Positions 11,918 to 24,158 are shown, numbered from the stretch's first letter. The stretch: 64,000 bases of DNA from Holtermannia corniformis (GCA_001599935.1 BCIJ01000016.1:364108-428107); one strand, 5' to 3'. Notes: a model not told the origin generated them from the sequence alone. Program-made: numbers and translations.

Positions 11918-12190
11918 CCTGGACACCACAGGCCGTAGACAGCAACTTCCGTAGAACGAGTGCGTACACGAAGCGATGCAAGAAGGCGGACAGGGGAGCG
12001 CAGACGATGGCCCGACAAATTGCGTGGGAGGCAGAGACAGGACGGTATGCGCCTACGGACAAACCGGTACGTTTGTACGTCGCAATAACTCCATCCAACC
12101 AAGGCAGGGGCAGTACAGGCCACAAGCAAGCTGCGAATCGCGCTCATGACGCTCTGACGCTCTCGCCAAATCAGCCTGTCCTGTCTCTCG

Positions 12191-12558
12191 ATGCCCGCTA
12201 CTCCTTCGACGCCGTCCGTCGGCCCCGCGCCGGCCGCGCTCGACTCTCCTACAAAGGCAAAGGCCGATCTGACGCATTGGGCGTACCTTTACAGGCGACA
12301 TGTTACATGCAGCGAGAGCGAGCAGTCGAGGTTGGTCCGCATCGAAGGTGAGTTTGTGAGAGTCGTAAACAACCAGGCCAATGACGTCGAGGTGTATGCA
12401 AGCAGAGCGTCGTATGATCTATGCTGAACGATCAGCACACGCGCAAATGATCAAGGATGCCTGCATGCCTTTCAAACGTGTTTGCGAGAGACGAGCCCGG
12501 TGCGATCAGCCAGCGGAGTCGGCTCGGTGGCAGCCAGGTGCAGCAATGCAGTAGCATG
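12191..12558 (+). CDS. possible small two-exon protein of unknown function
   Basis: ATG at 12191 starts a high-GC3 frame: MPATPSTPSVGPAPAALDSP, then KADLTHWAYLYRRHVTCSES. It reaches a GTGAGT donor at about 12349, and after an acceptor at about 12435 continues AHAQMIKDACMPFKRVCERR to a stop at about 12558 (roughly 90 aa). The second exon contains several cysteines (DACM, RVCER, RCD). The splice sites and the sequence change at the exon edge look real. No family recognised. Confidence 0.35.
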
Positions 12559-13618
12559 CATACGTGACTACCCACCGTCCCGACGTCCGCCACTTGCCCA
12601 AGCGAGCAGATGGCTGGCCGCCCAACACCAGCTCGTCCGCACACTTGCGACATTTGCATCCGAGCCTGCTCTTCCGACAGTGCTTGTTGTCAACGGGACC
12701 CGAGCCGCCTTGAAGGGGTTCCCTCGTATACAGCACAGCTGTCAGACGGGGATAGTACAAGGCCGGCGGCGTGCAGTGGCGGGGTCGGACAACCTCTGCA
12801 GAGGTCATGCAGGCCAGCTCCCGCTCCCACCGATCAGACCAACAAAGCCATCAGCAGATGACGCATCAAAAGGCAGCAATCAGATCATCACCTACTCACC
12901 TCTACTCGCGCAGTCTGCCTGCGCTTCAGTGTCTGCAATCATTCCCGATACCCCCTCGGATCGCGGTGGCGGCACGACCGACATAACGCCAAACGCCGGA
13001 CACGACCCGACAACATTCGAATGCGTGTCTTGCCGCGACGATGGAATGTCTTGCACGTCGGTTGCCATTCGAAAGGCCGTATGTTTGATCAACGTCGGAT
13101 CGTCATCGCCAGCATCGTGTCGGATGTCGGATAGATTCCAGTTACCAATACAGGCAAGAGGTAGGCCCGCCACTGTGATCGCGGCATGGCTCCTCGACAG
13201 TCATCACATCAGTCGGTCGTCAGCTACCGACTCGGATCAGGAGCAGTCTGTTGTATCCCGCACGGTCGGTGAGTGACCTGGCAGCTCACGTCGCAGACTT
13301 TGCACGATGCAAATCCATTGGCGTCGCATCGCGAGAACCGGTATCCGACAAACCCAGGAGTAGCTCGCATCACCGCCGTCGATTGAGCATCCCGTCAGCA
13401 CCTGTCAAGTACTCGGGGTTCGCTCGCTCCAAGCAGCCATTGTTCGCTCGCTGCGTGCGCTGCGGCCCTGCTGATTCCGAGTCGGTGGCGAGAGCGCTCC
13501 AACACCCGATCGAGTAAGCTTCCGCGACAAGCTGTCGACACCCACCGTCCAACAGACATATTGTCGTGTCAGCAATGACCGCAAGCCCCGGCTTTCCACC
13601 CGCGGCCAAAACTGACAG
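12559..13618. other. Region probably holding 5' exons of the downstream gene
   Basis: About 1 kb upstream of the confidently spliced exons that start at 13619. Several protein-like segments occur on the plus strand, for example a frame at about 13150-13270 ending at GTGAGT and another at about 13480-13570, but no chain could be fixed. The 264-aa frame at 12482-13276 has the composition of a shadow. Confidence 0.3.
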
Positions 13619-14151
13619 TCGCACTGTTCAACGGTGATCAGCAGCTCTTCGGCGGCGAGTTCATCGGCGCCTTCGACACTGCCTGCAGCACTTACCTATC
13701 CTCCTTGCCTCGCAGTCTTCAAGCCAAAGGCGAGTTGCTTGAGCCTGTTGGACTCGATATGGAAAAGCTGATGTCATCTGGTTGGCTCGATGGTCTGCAA
13801 ATGTGCTGGTCATCAGTCAGTGGCTCATGTACTAATCATCTCAAACGTCAGCGCTGAAGGGATTCTCTGACCCTGGCCGAGTCAGCTGATGGCTACGGAT
13901 TCACAACCTTGGCTGTCAGCGAGGCTGAGGTGTTGACTCTGCAGGTATTCAGCCAACAGATACGTCTACGAAAGCGATACTAGGCCGCCGAGTCAATGAC
14001 CGCCAGGGGGATCAGTGGAAAACTTTCGTACGTCTTACTTCCAAATCATCCTGGGATCCTAACATCGGCTCCTATCCGCAGAGAGCCGCGTGTCAATCCT
14101 CAACGATCCTCGGATGAGCTTGCACCGTACCACCGAGCTGGAATCGCCTGA
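13619..14151 (+). CDS. 3' part of an uncharacterised multi-exon gene
   Basis: Join 13619-13808, 13860-13944, 13984-14027, 14082-14151 keeps phase across three introns, each with a good branch site (tactaat in the first), and ends in TGA at 14151. The deduced chain reads ALFNGDQQLFGGEFIGAFDT, LLEPVGLDMEKLMSSGWLDG, then DGYGFTTLAVSEAEVLTLQ and AAESMTARGISGKLSEPR. This is coherent globular sequence and not chance. The 5' end lies upstream and is unresolved: the first listed exon begins at an acceptor in phase 1. Family not recognised. Confidence 0.5.
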
Positions 14152-14922
14152 CGCCGGCAATCCAGGCCCTTGCGGCGTTAAACCGGTTTCCCAGGACCCG
14201 GTACACTGCAGGGTGAGCGACAGAAACACGTCCACGCGTCACTGACCAGAGCAGCACGGGGTCATCCGAGACTTGCGACGTGGAGGTACCCCGATTACTT
14301 GCTCAAAGCAGCGTTTTACTAGCCGTCGCGATTGGCTTTAGCCTTGGCCATGTGCGGGCCTGCTGAACCCACGCGGCGAGTGACACATCGCTCTTTCGCC
14401 TGTCCGGTGCGCCTGTCTGCAAGGAGGGACCGGTCCTCACACCGGCGAGCAGCCCAGCGCGGTCCTTTGCGCGATGGAGGCCGGGACAGCTTTATCAGGG
14501 AAAGGCCATCCCATTGGCTTCATCCCCCCCCAGTCATCCCAAGGCCAAGGCGCGACGGAAAAAGGTCCACCGGAACAGCACCTGACAGCACTCAACTCAT
14601 CAAGTGCCCTCGCCGCCATCCACCTCGAAGGCCCCATACCGAGTTTTGCCTGGTCTTCTGCCCGTCAAACTGCCAAAGATCGACGGCAAGGCCGAGCTGG
14701 TTCTGGACTTGCTCGGAGAGATCCTGGCTCGCCAGTCAGGCTCCCTGTGGCGAATTCTGGTTCCGAGCTCGGGGTTTTGCCTCCGATTGTGGTAATATGA
14801 TGGCCGCGCAGCCCGGTGCGAAACTGTGCACTGGTTGCAAAGGGAGGACATGCGATCGCTCTTCCACCACCACAACCACAGGTGCTGGTCAAGTGGCCGC
14901 CGGGGACAACCTGTCCTGCGAG
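14152..14922. other. Intergenic region upstream of the F-box gene
   Basis: About 770 bp. An open frame runs from 14332 in phase with the F-box gene but has Arg/Pro-rich, non-globular composition and no early ATG, so it is treated as leader sequence. Confidence 0.4.
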
Positions 14923-16739
14923 ATGCCTACCGCGTTGCTGTTCTCGCTCGCTCCCGAGACCTTGCGGGACATTGCGGCCTTCCTCCTGCCGTCGCAAGAC
15001 GATCCACGATCCCATGACGGTCCCATCTTCACCAATGCAGTGGCTCATCAGTACAGCCGCAACTGGTCTGGCAGTGCCGAGCTCGTTCATAGAGGTCAGG
15101 ATGATGAGGTGACACTGCGTGGCATCAGGAGCTTTGGCAGTTAGTACGCCGCAGCAGTCTTTAACGTTGCTAATCGGGCATAGGCACCAGTCGCTGGTTG
15201 CGACAATGCTTGCGAGGCATGACTTTGAAAACGATCAGAATCGTTACAGAGGATGCCCTGGAAGCCTTCATAGTGGACGCGGATGCTCAGGCCCTCGTGC
15301 AGTGAGCTGGCAACCTCCTTTCGCTGCGACTGACGTTGTAGGGATTTGCGGCTCATGCCGACGTCACATATCCTCACCATCGCCAGGCAGTCACAAGCCC
15401 TTGCCTTGCTTCAGGTCAAGCAACTCAAGTGCCTATCGCTCTCACTATTCCCCCACATCGTCGCCGAAAACATCCTAACGGGCTTTCGCCCTTCGGATGA
15501 CATCAATCTTCCTCTACTGTCACACGCCGCTCGACTTCGCGTCCCTTCCCTTCGACTGCACACGAATTTGATGGGCATTGCTCCTTCACTGCGCCTGGTC
15601 AGTCAACTCGAGAGCATTGACTTGCTCGACGAGGGCTTTTACGATGGTGGATCCCATGATGCTTACGGGCATATGATCGCGCCCCAATACGAGACTCTGG
15701 TAGCTCTTCTCGAGCAATCATCATCCACTTTGAAATGTTTGACGTTCAGCCAACCGCGCAACATCCGACGCGGCATGGAATATGGCTTCATCAACGTTGC
15801 AAGCGTCTTGGACGCTGTCACGCGCGACGGGCTGAACGCGATTGTCAATCTGGAACACCTCGAGCTGGTCAATGTGAATTTCAACGCCGACCGACTCGGA
15901 CAAGTGTTGAGATCGGCGAGAGCGCTCAAGACATTGTCGGTTTCCCTACGCCAACCCATCATGCTGCCCCAGCTACCGAAAAATCTCCAAAGTCTGATTA
16001 CCAATTGCCATCTCCCTCCGAACGGCGATGCTATCCCGCCTGGTCTCAAGTATCTTGGTATCCGAGACGATGGTCCTATCCTTCCGCCGCCACCCGAGGA
16101 CTATGTGCCCAGATTACCTGCTAGTTTGACTACATTGCACGCGCACATGGCCCCGGGTGTTTCGCCGCAAAGTGTGCGCGAGCTGTGCACGGTGCATACC
16201 AAACTACTCGAGGATGTTGAACTACTCGTGGCGCCGATGCCCTGGCGGGACCTGTGCGGATGCCTGCGCCCAAACGTTCAAGGGCGTGTCATTACCTATG
16301 AAGAGGGCGCGTCTTCGCATCAGGTTGTGGATCATAGTAGACTTGGCTGGCGGTTCGACTTTGATCTGGTGCGTTCAATCTGTCGAAAATCCGTCTGCTG
16401 ACCCGTTAGACGACGCTCATTTCGATTCTGGCGGAGATGCCAAAGCTACGCATCTTTGCCTTCAACCACGACCACTACCTGAGCGGAAATATCTTTCCAG
16501 ACGAGCACCACTTTGGCATTGTCAACGCGCAACGCTGCGCTGGCGATTGGTGGCTTGCGAACCGCAGGGCGTTCACCGACCAGGCGAGCACAATCTTCAA
16601 AGGCGTGCCGCAACTGCACGTGCTACGGTGGCATGTCTGTCCTTCACGCTTTGAAGCGTGGTTGACATTCAAGAGGATCGAGTGGGGCCCGCACAGGGGC
16701 GAGGTGGAAGGCTCTTTAGAGCTCGAGGTGTACTCGTGA
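14923..16739 (+). CDS. F-box/LRR-like protein
   Basis: Join 14923-15139, 15184-15301, 15342-16368, 16410-16739; phases agree, 563 aa. The N-terminus reads LLFSLAPETLRDIAAFLLP, the pattern of a fungal F-box-like helix pair (LPPEL..I...L). It is followed by regularly spaced leucine-rich segments: VKQLKCLSLSLFPH, LRVPSLRLHTNL, LESIDLLDEGF, STLKCLTFSQP, LEHLELVNVNF, ALKTLSVSLRQP and LHVLRWHVCP. Such proteins usually act as substrate receptors of SCF ubiquitin ligases; that role is inferred. An in-frame ATG at 14797 would add 42 residues (Cys- and Thr-rich). The start at 14923 was chosen because the F-box-like helix begins there. Its stop lies only 40 bp from the convergent MetRS stop. Confidence 0.6.
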
Positions 16740-16779
16740 CGGCTAGATATGGCATTATGACCTGACGACGTATGTACTT

Positions 16780-19506
16780 CTAGGCCTGTGCGGCCTCCTT
16801 TGCCGCCTTCTTGTACTGTGCAATCTGCGCTTTGAGAGCCTTGACAGTCTCTGTCTCTTTGGCAACATCGCCCTCGGCCTGACCGAGACGCAGCGCACGC
16901 ACACGCTCCGTCTGTGCCACGAGCTGCGCCTCGAGTGCGCGCTGCTCTGGCGTTTTGCGCCGCTCCTCTTCTTCCGCAGCGGCCTGCCTAGCAGCCACGG
17001 CCTTTTCCCGCTTCTCCTTTTCCATCTGCTTTTTCGACTTTGCCTGGTCACCGACCACGTCGGTCACGGCATCGGACAGCGCCTGTGAGCCACCGCCATA
17101 CTGGCGCTGCCACTTGCGCTCTTGCTCGCCGATCTCGCTGTCATCGACCAGTGGGTTGTCGATCTTGCGGAACAGGTGCGCGGCCTGGCCGAGCTTGTGA
17201 CCTGGCAGAACGTCGATCGAGAGTGCCTGGGGCAAGCTGCGTGCCGGCGCGTTCAACTGCTTGAGGATCTCGGCTGTCGTGCTGGGCATGAACGGGTGGA
17301 AGACGGCTGTGAGGGCATAGATGAGGTTGATGGCGTTGAGGAGGACGATACCGCATCGCTCGTTGCGGTTGGTCAAGAAGGCATTGTCGAGCGTGTTCTC
17401 TTGCAGGTACTGGTTCCCGCGCGAAGAGAGCGCCATGGCGACGGCGAGACCGTGGCGGAGCTTGGTCGCGTCCATGCTGACCCGGTACTCTGCCAACTTT
17501 TCATTCACGTCGGCCACGAACGACGAGTCAATCTCGCGGTCCTGCTCATTGTTGGCCGACGCTGCCACGGGCACCTCGCCGCCCTCGAAGCCCTCGGGAC
17601 CGGGCACGATCGAGTCCAGTTTCGCATTGATGAATTTGATCGTCTGTACATGTCAGCTCGTGACTCGTACACATGGCGCACTCACCCGGTTGACAAAGTT
17701 GCCGAGGTTGTTGAGGAGCTCGCCGTTGTTGGACGCAATGAAGCGCGACCACAGGAACGACGAGTCGTCGTTTTCCGGCCGTTGCGAGAGCAGATAGTAG
17801 CGCCAGACCGAGGGCGCAACGCCCGTCTCCCTTGCATTGTTGCCAAACACGCCAATGTTGCGACTCTTGCTGAACTTGGTGTCCTCATAGTTGAGGTATT
17901 CTGCGAAACGTCAGTCGTGTTCGAAGGATCACTCGAGGACGCACGAGTGCTCGAGAGGTTGTGCAGCATGGTCCACTTTTGCCCGTCGGCAAGCTGGACA
18001 GACGGCCAGAAGACGGTGTGGAAGTAGACGTCTGTAAAGTCAACCGTGGCCCAAGGTCGTACAATGCACTCACTGTCTTTGCCCATGAATTGGTAAAGCT
18101 CGACGTTCTCTGGGTTCTTCCACCACTTCTCCCAATCGTTCGTGTAGTTGGCCGTGATCGACGGATAGCCAATCGGGGCATCGAACCAGACGTCTAGCAT
18201 TGTTAACTCTACCTTTCGCCCAGCTGTGTCACTCACAAGCCACCTTGCCCTTCATCGCCTTGTCCTCCTCTTCATCTCCAATCTCTGGCACGGGCACGCC
18301 CCAGCTCAGATCACGCGTGACAGCACTCGGTCTCAAGCCACCACCAAGCATACGGGGCTCGACGATCTCGCCCTTGTCCGTGATGACGGCGTTGGAGCCC
18401 CAGCCGCCCTTGACGCGAGCGGCCTGCATCCAGTCTTCGAGACGGGACTGGAGCGCGTCGAGGCGCAGGCACGAGTGCGTCGACGGCCGCACAGAGACCT
18501 TGTGCGTCTTGTTACGCTTGCATCGGGGGTTGAGCAGCGACGTGGGGGACGCAAAAGTGAGTTGACATGAATCACATTGGTCTCCGCGGGCGTCCTGGAC
18601 GTGTAAGCTTGCGACTCGGGCACAAGCGGCGACTGACGTCGTAGCCACACTGCGGGCACACGCCCTCGACGAACCGGTCGGCGAGGAACAGTTTGTCATC
18701 CTCGCAGTACGTCTGGTCGGCAGTCTCCTGCTTGAAGAAGCCGTTCTTGTGAATGTTCTTGTAGATCCCCTGCGTGATCCTAGTGGTTTCAGCATGGCGC
18801 GTGATAGAGTATGCAACCCACTCGGTGTGCTTCTCGGTCGAAGTCCGGCCAAAGTGGTCGAATCCGATTTCGAACCACCTGCATTGTCAGCACAAGTTGG
18901 GAACTCGATGAGAGTGCTACATACTCGTAAACCTCCTTGTGGAGGTTGTGGAACTTTGTGCAGAGCTCCAGAGGGGACACGCCTTCCTCCAGCGCCTGAG
19001 CACACCATCAGCCGTCATGTTATCTGGTAGCATACGCAACATACCTTTGTCTCGGTCGCGGTTCCATACTCGTCCGTGCCACAGACCTGCGTGGTGGCGT
19101 CAGCGGGCAGCAGAGTGCGCTACGGGGACTGACATAGAGGGTTGGGACGTTGAGCGTTCGCGAGTAGCGTGCGAAAACATCTGCGGACAGTGTCGAGCCA
19201 ATGATGTTACCCAAGTGCGGGACGTTGTTCACGTCTGTGTTGGTTGAGTCAGCCTCTGGTACGTCCTTTGACAGCCGTCTGCAAAGTCTAGAGCTGCTCG
19301 TCGTACAGCGGACGAGAGGCTCCGGGAGTACAGGCAGCCTCTGGAGTTGTAAAACTACTGACAAGGCAAGGCCGAGGTGACTAAAACATTCCGTTGCCCG
19401 TCCTTGGGAAGTCTGTCGAGTCCTCATCAGTGTTGCGCTCTGCTACCCGTGTACGCGACGTACACGACCCCGGCTTTCAGGTCCGTGACCTCCATGAGGA
19501 GGCCAT
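16780..19506 (-). CDS. MES1: methionyl-tRNA synthetase, cytosolic type
   Basis: Class I aminoacyl-tRNA synthetase that charges tRNA-Met. The HIGH-type motif is in [12 protein letters not shown] and the KMSKS-type motif is [12 protein letters not shown]. Other hallmarks are [11 protein letters not shown], the zinc-knuckle region ([17 protein letters not shown]), [10 protein letters not shown] and [14 protein letters not shown]. The C-terminal half is the helical anticodon-binding domain, followed by a charged Glu/Lys/Ala coiled tail. At least eight introns; some exons: 19412-19363, 19234-19135, 19087-19045, 18995-18925, from 18878. The 5' end is the weak point: ATG 19506 with a tiny exon to 19490 restores phase onto [13 protein letters not shown], while ATG 19543 gives a longer frame that does not splice in phase. 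Convergent with the F-box gene and divergent from the reductase gene. Confidence 0.9.
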
Positions 19507-19923
19507 CTACCTTGCGCAGCTTTTGCTCGTGTGCCGCTGCCATTGCCGACTGAGTTGACTGGGATGTCGAACAAGTCGGGTGGGTGCTCTGGCCGAGTTA
19601 TGGCCAACATTTGATACCGCCCGAGCACGTGCCACGTCAAAATCTGAGTCATGCATAAACCCTTGGTATGCAGTTAGCCCAGCAGCTCGGCTCGGCTGTT
19701 CCCGCGAGGAGTGTACGGCGTATACGATAGTGTCAACACGACTGCCATCGCCGTAGACCGAGACGGTGTCGACAGGGCGCGAGGGAAGCTGTCAACGACG
19801 CTCAAGTGCCACACTGACCAACCAAGCACATGAAACAGTAATCGCTTACGTCACCGTCTTCCCCGATCGACGCAGTTGCAAAGTGCAAAGTTGCCGCAAC
19901 GCAGATCATACACAAAGCAGGCC
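19507..19923. other. Divergent promoter region
   Basis: About 417 bp between the MetRS start and the NDUFA9/Coq11-like gene start. No operator-like repeat recognised. Confidence 0.4.
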
Positions 19924-21364
19924 ATGAGTCTCCAATCTCGCAAGGTCGTCATCGTAGGCGCAGGCTTTCTCGGTCTGTTTTCTCAATCTCTGGCTGTCGT
20001 GACGCTGATCGCTCCTGTACAGGCTCGTACATCGCCAAAGCGCTCGTTGCTGATTCGCGGAACCGGATCGTCTTGGTCTCACGGCAGCCCGAGAAGCGTA
20101 CGCTCTGATTTAGGCTGCAGGTATGACCAGAACTGAACCAGCACAGTTCAAGCTCGCCTACACTCCATCGGCTCACAATTACTCCCCCCCGCTGCAATCG
20201 ATATCACCGCGTCCGACTCGACCGAAGCCCTCACGGCCGCTTTCAAGGATGCCGACGCCGTCGTGTCTCTCACTGGGATCCTCAATGGCTCGGCCGAGCA
20301 GTTCTATGCGATCCAAGCGCAAGGTGCGAGACGGGTATCCGAGGCCGCCAAGAGGGCCGGTGTGAACAGGGTCGTGAATGTCAGCGCTATCGGAGCGAGT
20401 GTCGATGCAGAGACGCCCTAGTGCGTGATTGAGCAAGTGACTAGCGCTACTAAACTGATTCCCGAAAGTGCCAAGACCAAAGCCCTCGGCGAACAAGCGT
20501 TCCTCCAGGATCATCCAACAGCCACAATCATCCGCCCCTCGCTCATCTTTGGCCCCGGCGACTCCTTCTTCGCAGTACGTTCAAGTCTCTGCAGCGAGAG
20601 TCGAAGCCACTGACCAGACCCCAGCGCTTTGCAACGTTAGCAAAGTACCTGCCCTTCCTTCCCGTCTTTGGCGGCGGCAAGGCCTTGTTCCAGTCAGTCC
20701 CGCCTCGTGCACCGCATCAATATAACTCACACACCCAGACCAGTCTACGCCGGTGACGTCGCCCGCGCCGTCGAAATCAGCGTCCGTTCAGATCCAAAAG
20801 CTATCAGCGCCGTCTCGGGCCAGATTATCGAAGCCGGCGGTCCAGACGGTCCGTCTCAGGCAACGGTTGCGGGTCGCTGACGTGACTCAGTCATGACGTA
20901 TCGCGAGATCATGCAGACTGTGCTGCACTATACCGGCCTCGGCGGGCGCAGGCTGGTTCTCAGCTTGCCGTTCTGGGTGGGCATGATTCAGGGTGCAGTG
21001 TTGGAACGGCTACCGACGAGTATCTTTACTGTATCGCGGGATCAGGTAGGTAGCACTCCCTCAGGCTACGCTGACACTATCCCTCCAGGTCAAGCAGCTT
21101 CGCAACGATAACATTGTCAGCCCCGTCTCACCTTCCCACACGTCGTTCGAGCACCTCCTCCGGTCCTTCCCACCACCAGGGTTCTCCTCGGCCCCCTTTG
21201 ACCCATCCAACGTACTGACGAGCGTGCACGATATCCTGCCGTCGTATATTGGCCCGCAGCCGACACGGGTCGAGGGTAAACGGACGCATGGGCGGCCGAG
21301 TGCGGCCGACTTTGAGGCCGTCAAGCGGATGACGCGTGAGGCGGGTGGGAAGAAGCACTCGTAA
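19924..21364 (+). CDS. NAD(P)-binding atypical SDR, NDUFA9/Coq11-like
   Basis: Join 19924-19972, 20023-20097, 20147-20420, 20469-20574, 20625-20692, 20739-20848, 20891-21045, 21089-21364; eight exons in phase, 370 aa. The Rossmann glycine motif is VVIVGAGFLGSYIAKAL at the N-terminus; ADAVVSLTGIL and VNVSAIGASV are the following strands. YAKTKALGEQAF carries a YxxxK pair spanning an intron, and IIRPSLIFGPGDSFF and PVYAGDVARAVE are typical of the atypical SDR family that includes mitochondrial complex I subunit NDUFA9 and the coenzyme Q protein Coq11. NDUFA9 itself is a structural subunit; Coq11 tunes ubiquinone synthesis. The two cannot be separated by eye, and no clear mitochondrial presequence is visible. 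The stop lies 54 bp from the convergent transporter stop. Confidence 0.75.
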
Positions 21365-21418
21365 TGTATGCTACAGTGATCATGACTATGATTACAACTT
21401 GGTTCGAGCACCGTAGCG

Positions 21419-23639
21419 TCAGATTGCGCCCTCTCGGAGTATCCGGTCGTTTGCAAGATCACGCCCGAGTGCTTTCTCACGCCGTAGCTCCTGACTCTTG
21501 GCAATCCCGAAATCATCTTCAAAGATGTAGTAGACTTCTTCAAGCGATAGACTGATTGACATCAGCCTCGCGGTCGGTCACCGGTAGGGTACGACTGACC
21601 CGGATGTCTCCGGGTAGGCGGTATAGCAAAAGATCCACGAGAGCGCACAGAGCGCGCCGTACAGCCCGAATGCGCCGGATGGCGTCGCGGCTTTCATGAG
21701 TGAGAGAAAGGTCGCGGCGATCAAAAGGTTGAAAGACCTATGAGTGGTATCAGTCTTGCGGAGACTGCGAGCAGCGGCTGATGCGTACCAGTTGACAGCC
21801 GTACAGATCGACGTTCCGATACCTCTGACTTCAAGTCGGAACAGCTCACCCTGCTGCCATGGAATATTACCGAGACCGGTCGCATAGCCCGCAACATAGA
21901 TGATCATGGCCATGAGCACGAGACCCGACCACGTTGACGAGTACGTCGCCGTCTCGTCAAGTTGACCGCCCGTTTTGAGCGTCAAGTCTGCCGCGTTAGT
22001 AGCGTCCACGACGGTGCGGCGTACGCACAGTGGAAGAAGATTGCGGCGAGAACGAGCGCAAAGACCATGACGGGCAGTGTCCAGAGCATGACGCGGCGTC
22101 GGCCAACGGGGTCGACGATCTACCTCGTGTGAGCCATAAGCTGACAACGGGCGCCAGCACTGCCAACCTTGAGTGCCACGAGGGTGAAGATGAAATTCAC
22201 GCCGGCGATCACAAGTCCAACGGCTGTCGAGTTCTTGAACCCGACCATTGAAAACAGCGTTGCAGAATAGTACATGAGCGAATTGAAGCCGCAAAGTTGC
22301 TGCGATGCTTGCAGTGCGCATCCAATAACTCGGATAGCAATCAGCGATTGGACAGGCAATGGTCGCAAAAGACGACTCACTGAGCGCCCTACGATTCGTG
22401 CCAATCCTGACAATGCTGAGCACACGTTCCAAGAACGTTGTGGATTGCGAGACGGCAGCGCTCTGTTTGACTGCAGCATCCATAACGAGGACTTTGAGGT
22501 CGATTTGGCGCGAGGTGGCGGCTGGGTAGATCTTTGCCAAGATGCGGCGCGCTTTGGCGTGATGCGATTGCTTGAGCAGGATGCGAGCTGCGTGATTAGC
22601 ATGCGATTGGACTGTTCGTGGTGACCAACGTACGCGACTCTGGTAGGAAGACGAGGGAGACGAGTTGGAGGACGGCTGGGGCGCCGCCGAGGCCGACCAT
22701 GTAGCGCCAACCATGGGTGACGTGCTGGAATGCAGCGCCGATCGCTACGAGCGTCAGTCCTGCGTGTCTCTCAGAAAGCAGCACACACCATAAGCAAAGA
22801 CCTGACCGAGGGTGACAGCCACCACGTTGATCGTCACCATCCTCCCACGGATCTTGGTCGGTGCCAGCTCGCCAATATACAGCGGGACAATACAAGATGC
22901 CAGTCCAACGCCAAGTCCAATCACGAAGCGGCCGCCGATCATTGCAGAGACAGTGTGGCATACTGCCTGGCCTAGGGCGCCAGCGATGAAGATGACGTTT
23001 GCGACGGCGATGACGGGTTTCCGGCCGGTATAGTCTGAAAGCGAGCCGGCAACGAGGCCTCCGATGAGAGCGCCGAGAGTTGTGGCGGATGTGATGAGTT
23101 CCTGAGGGCGTGAGCGCCCGCTTGCGATCAAAGCAGGTGAAAGCGCACCTTCTGGCCGTCGCTGAGGACAGGACCGAGGTCTCTGCCTATCACCACCAGC
23201 GTACCAGATATGACACCCGTGTCGTAGCCTGACTGCGTGAGTGACTGGCGTTGACTTGACAACATGGCTTACCGAACAGCAGTCCCGAGATGGCGGCGGT
23301 ACAGACAAGAACCCAGACAAAGATGGTCACACTGTGAACATGAGCACACGGGATATTTACTCATCGGCCAAACGCACTTTTCCTCGCCTTCTGCGATCAC
23401 GGCCGCTTCGTCAATCTCGCCGAGTCCAGTCTTGCGGTCGAAGGCACTTTCATCATGCGGCTCATCATTTCCTTGGTCCGGCCGGTGCAGAGAATAGCTC
23501 AGCGGTGTCGAAGGCCTCGTACCCGAAGGCGTCGATGGGCCCGAGCCTATCGGCGTATACTCGCTTTGTACAATGGGAGGAGGAGCTGATATGTCCGTTA
23601 GCTCCGGGCTTCAGTTGAGCGTCAGCGGACCTGGATCAT
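21419..23639 (-). CDS. MFS sugar transporter, myo-inositol (ITR) type
   Basis: Twelve-helix major facilitator read through about eight short introns. Motifs in order: [13 protein letters not shown] in helix 1, [17 protein letters not shown] (the D-x-x-GRR/K loop), [30 protein letters not shown] (the PxYxxExxPxxxRG motif), [28 protein letters not shown], then [29 protein letters not shown] and YPETSG. The [10 protein letters not shown]...EVRGIGTS block is typical of fungal myo-inositol/H+ symporters in the plasma membrane. The last exon supplies [15 protein letters not shown], ending at 21419. The start is uncertain: ATG 23639 with a 29-nt intron gives a good N-terminus, but that intron is very short. 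The divergent neighbour is myo-inositol oxygenase, which supports inositol as substrate. Confidence 0.8.
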
Positions 23640-24158
23640 CCGCGCGTGGAATCCGTCGCGCGCGTGTCTGCGTCTTCCAGCCGTCTGGCATTGTGCGTCA
23701 GCGGATCGTTGCGGTATCCGGACGATTGTCTGATTATTGCCGTGACAAAAGCTCGTGCACGATCACCACGTGGGGATCCCCTTTGTCGATCTAATAGGTA
23801 CGCTTCATGCGGGGTAGGTGCGCGACAAAGGCGTCTCTGCAGCCGCCTAAGTGCAGCACGGACCCGCCTTTGCGTTTGCTACTTTAACGCTATAATCGTC
23901 TCCCACCGTGGCTGCCGTGTCGTCCGCGCGCGCGAGTTACCCGCCGACAGGCTGTTCTCCCGTTGACGTCTCGCTCCGCCCCCGGACTCGGGTGCTCAGG
24001 ACCGCGACCGGCCCCCCGCCACGTGCAGCGCAAACGACCCAGTCCGTTCGCGGACGAGTGCAAACGACCCGCTGACGGCGAGCCAGTTGCGCTCCAGAGA
24101 TACATAAGCTGACGCCTGGCCGGACCCAGAGATTGACATACCTACTGATCTGTCAGCA
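23640..24158. promoter_or_regulatory. Shared promoter of transporter and inositol oxygenase, with direct repeats
   Basis: 519-bp divergent intergenic region. The 11-mer GCAAACGACCC occurs at 24030-24040 and again at 24060-24070, exactly 30 bp apart and about 90-130 bp upstream of the oxygenase ATG. The repeat is a candidate binding site for a factor controlling both genes. This is seen directly; the regulatory role is inference. Confidence 0.45.

Noticed and set aside
12482..13276. 264-aa plus-strand frame as a gene
   Set aside because: Composition is Arg/Ser/Pro-rich without globular blocks, and real splice-consistent exons in the neighbourhood use other frames.
16955..18027. Long plus-strand frames (for example 301 aa)
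   Set aside because: Mirror of the methionyl-tRNA synthetase coding strand; the minus-strand reading has KFSKS and the anticodon-binding domain.
21578..22714. 378-aa minus-strand frame read as one protein
   Set aside because: It runs through introns of the transporter; only segments in the correct phases make MFS helices.
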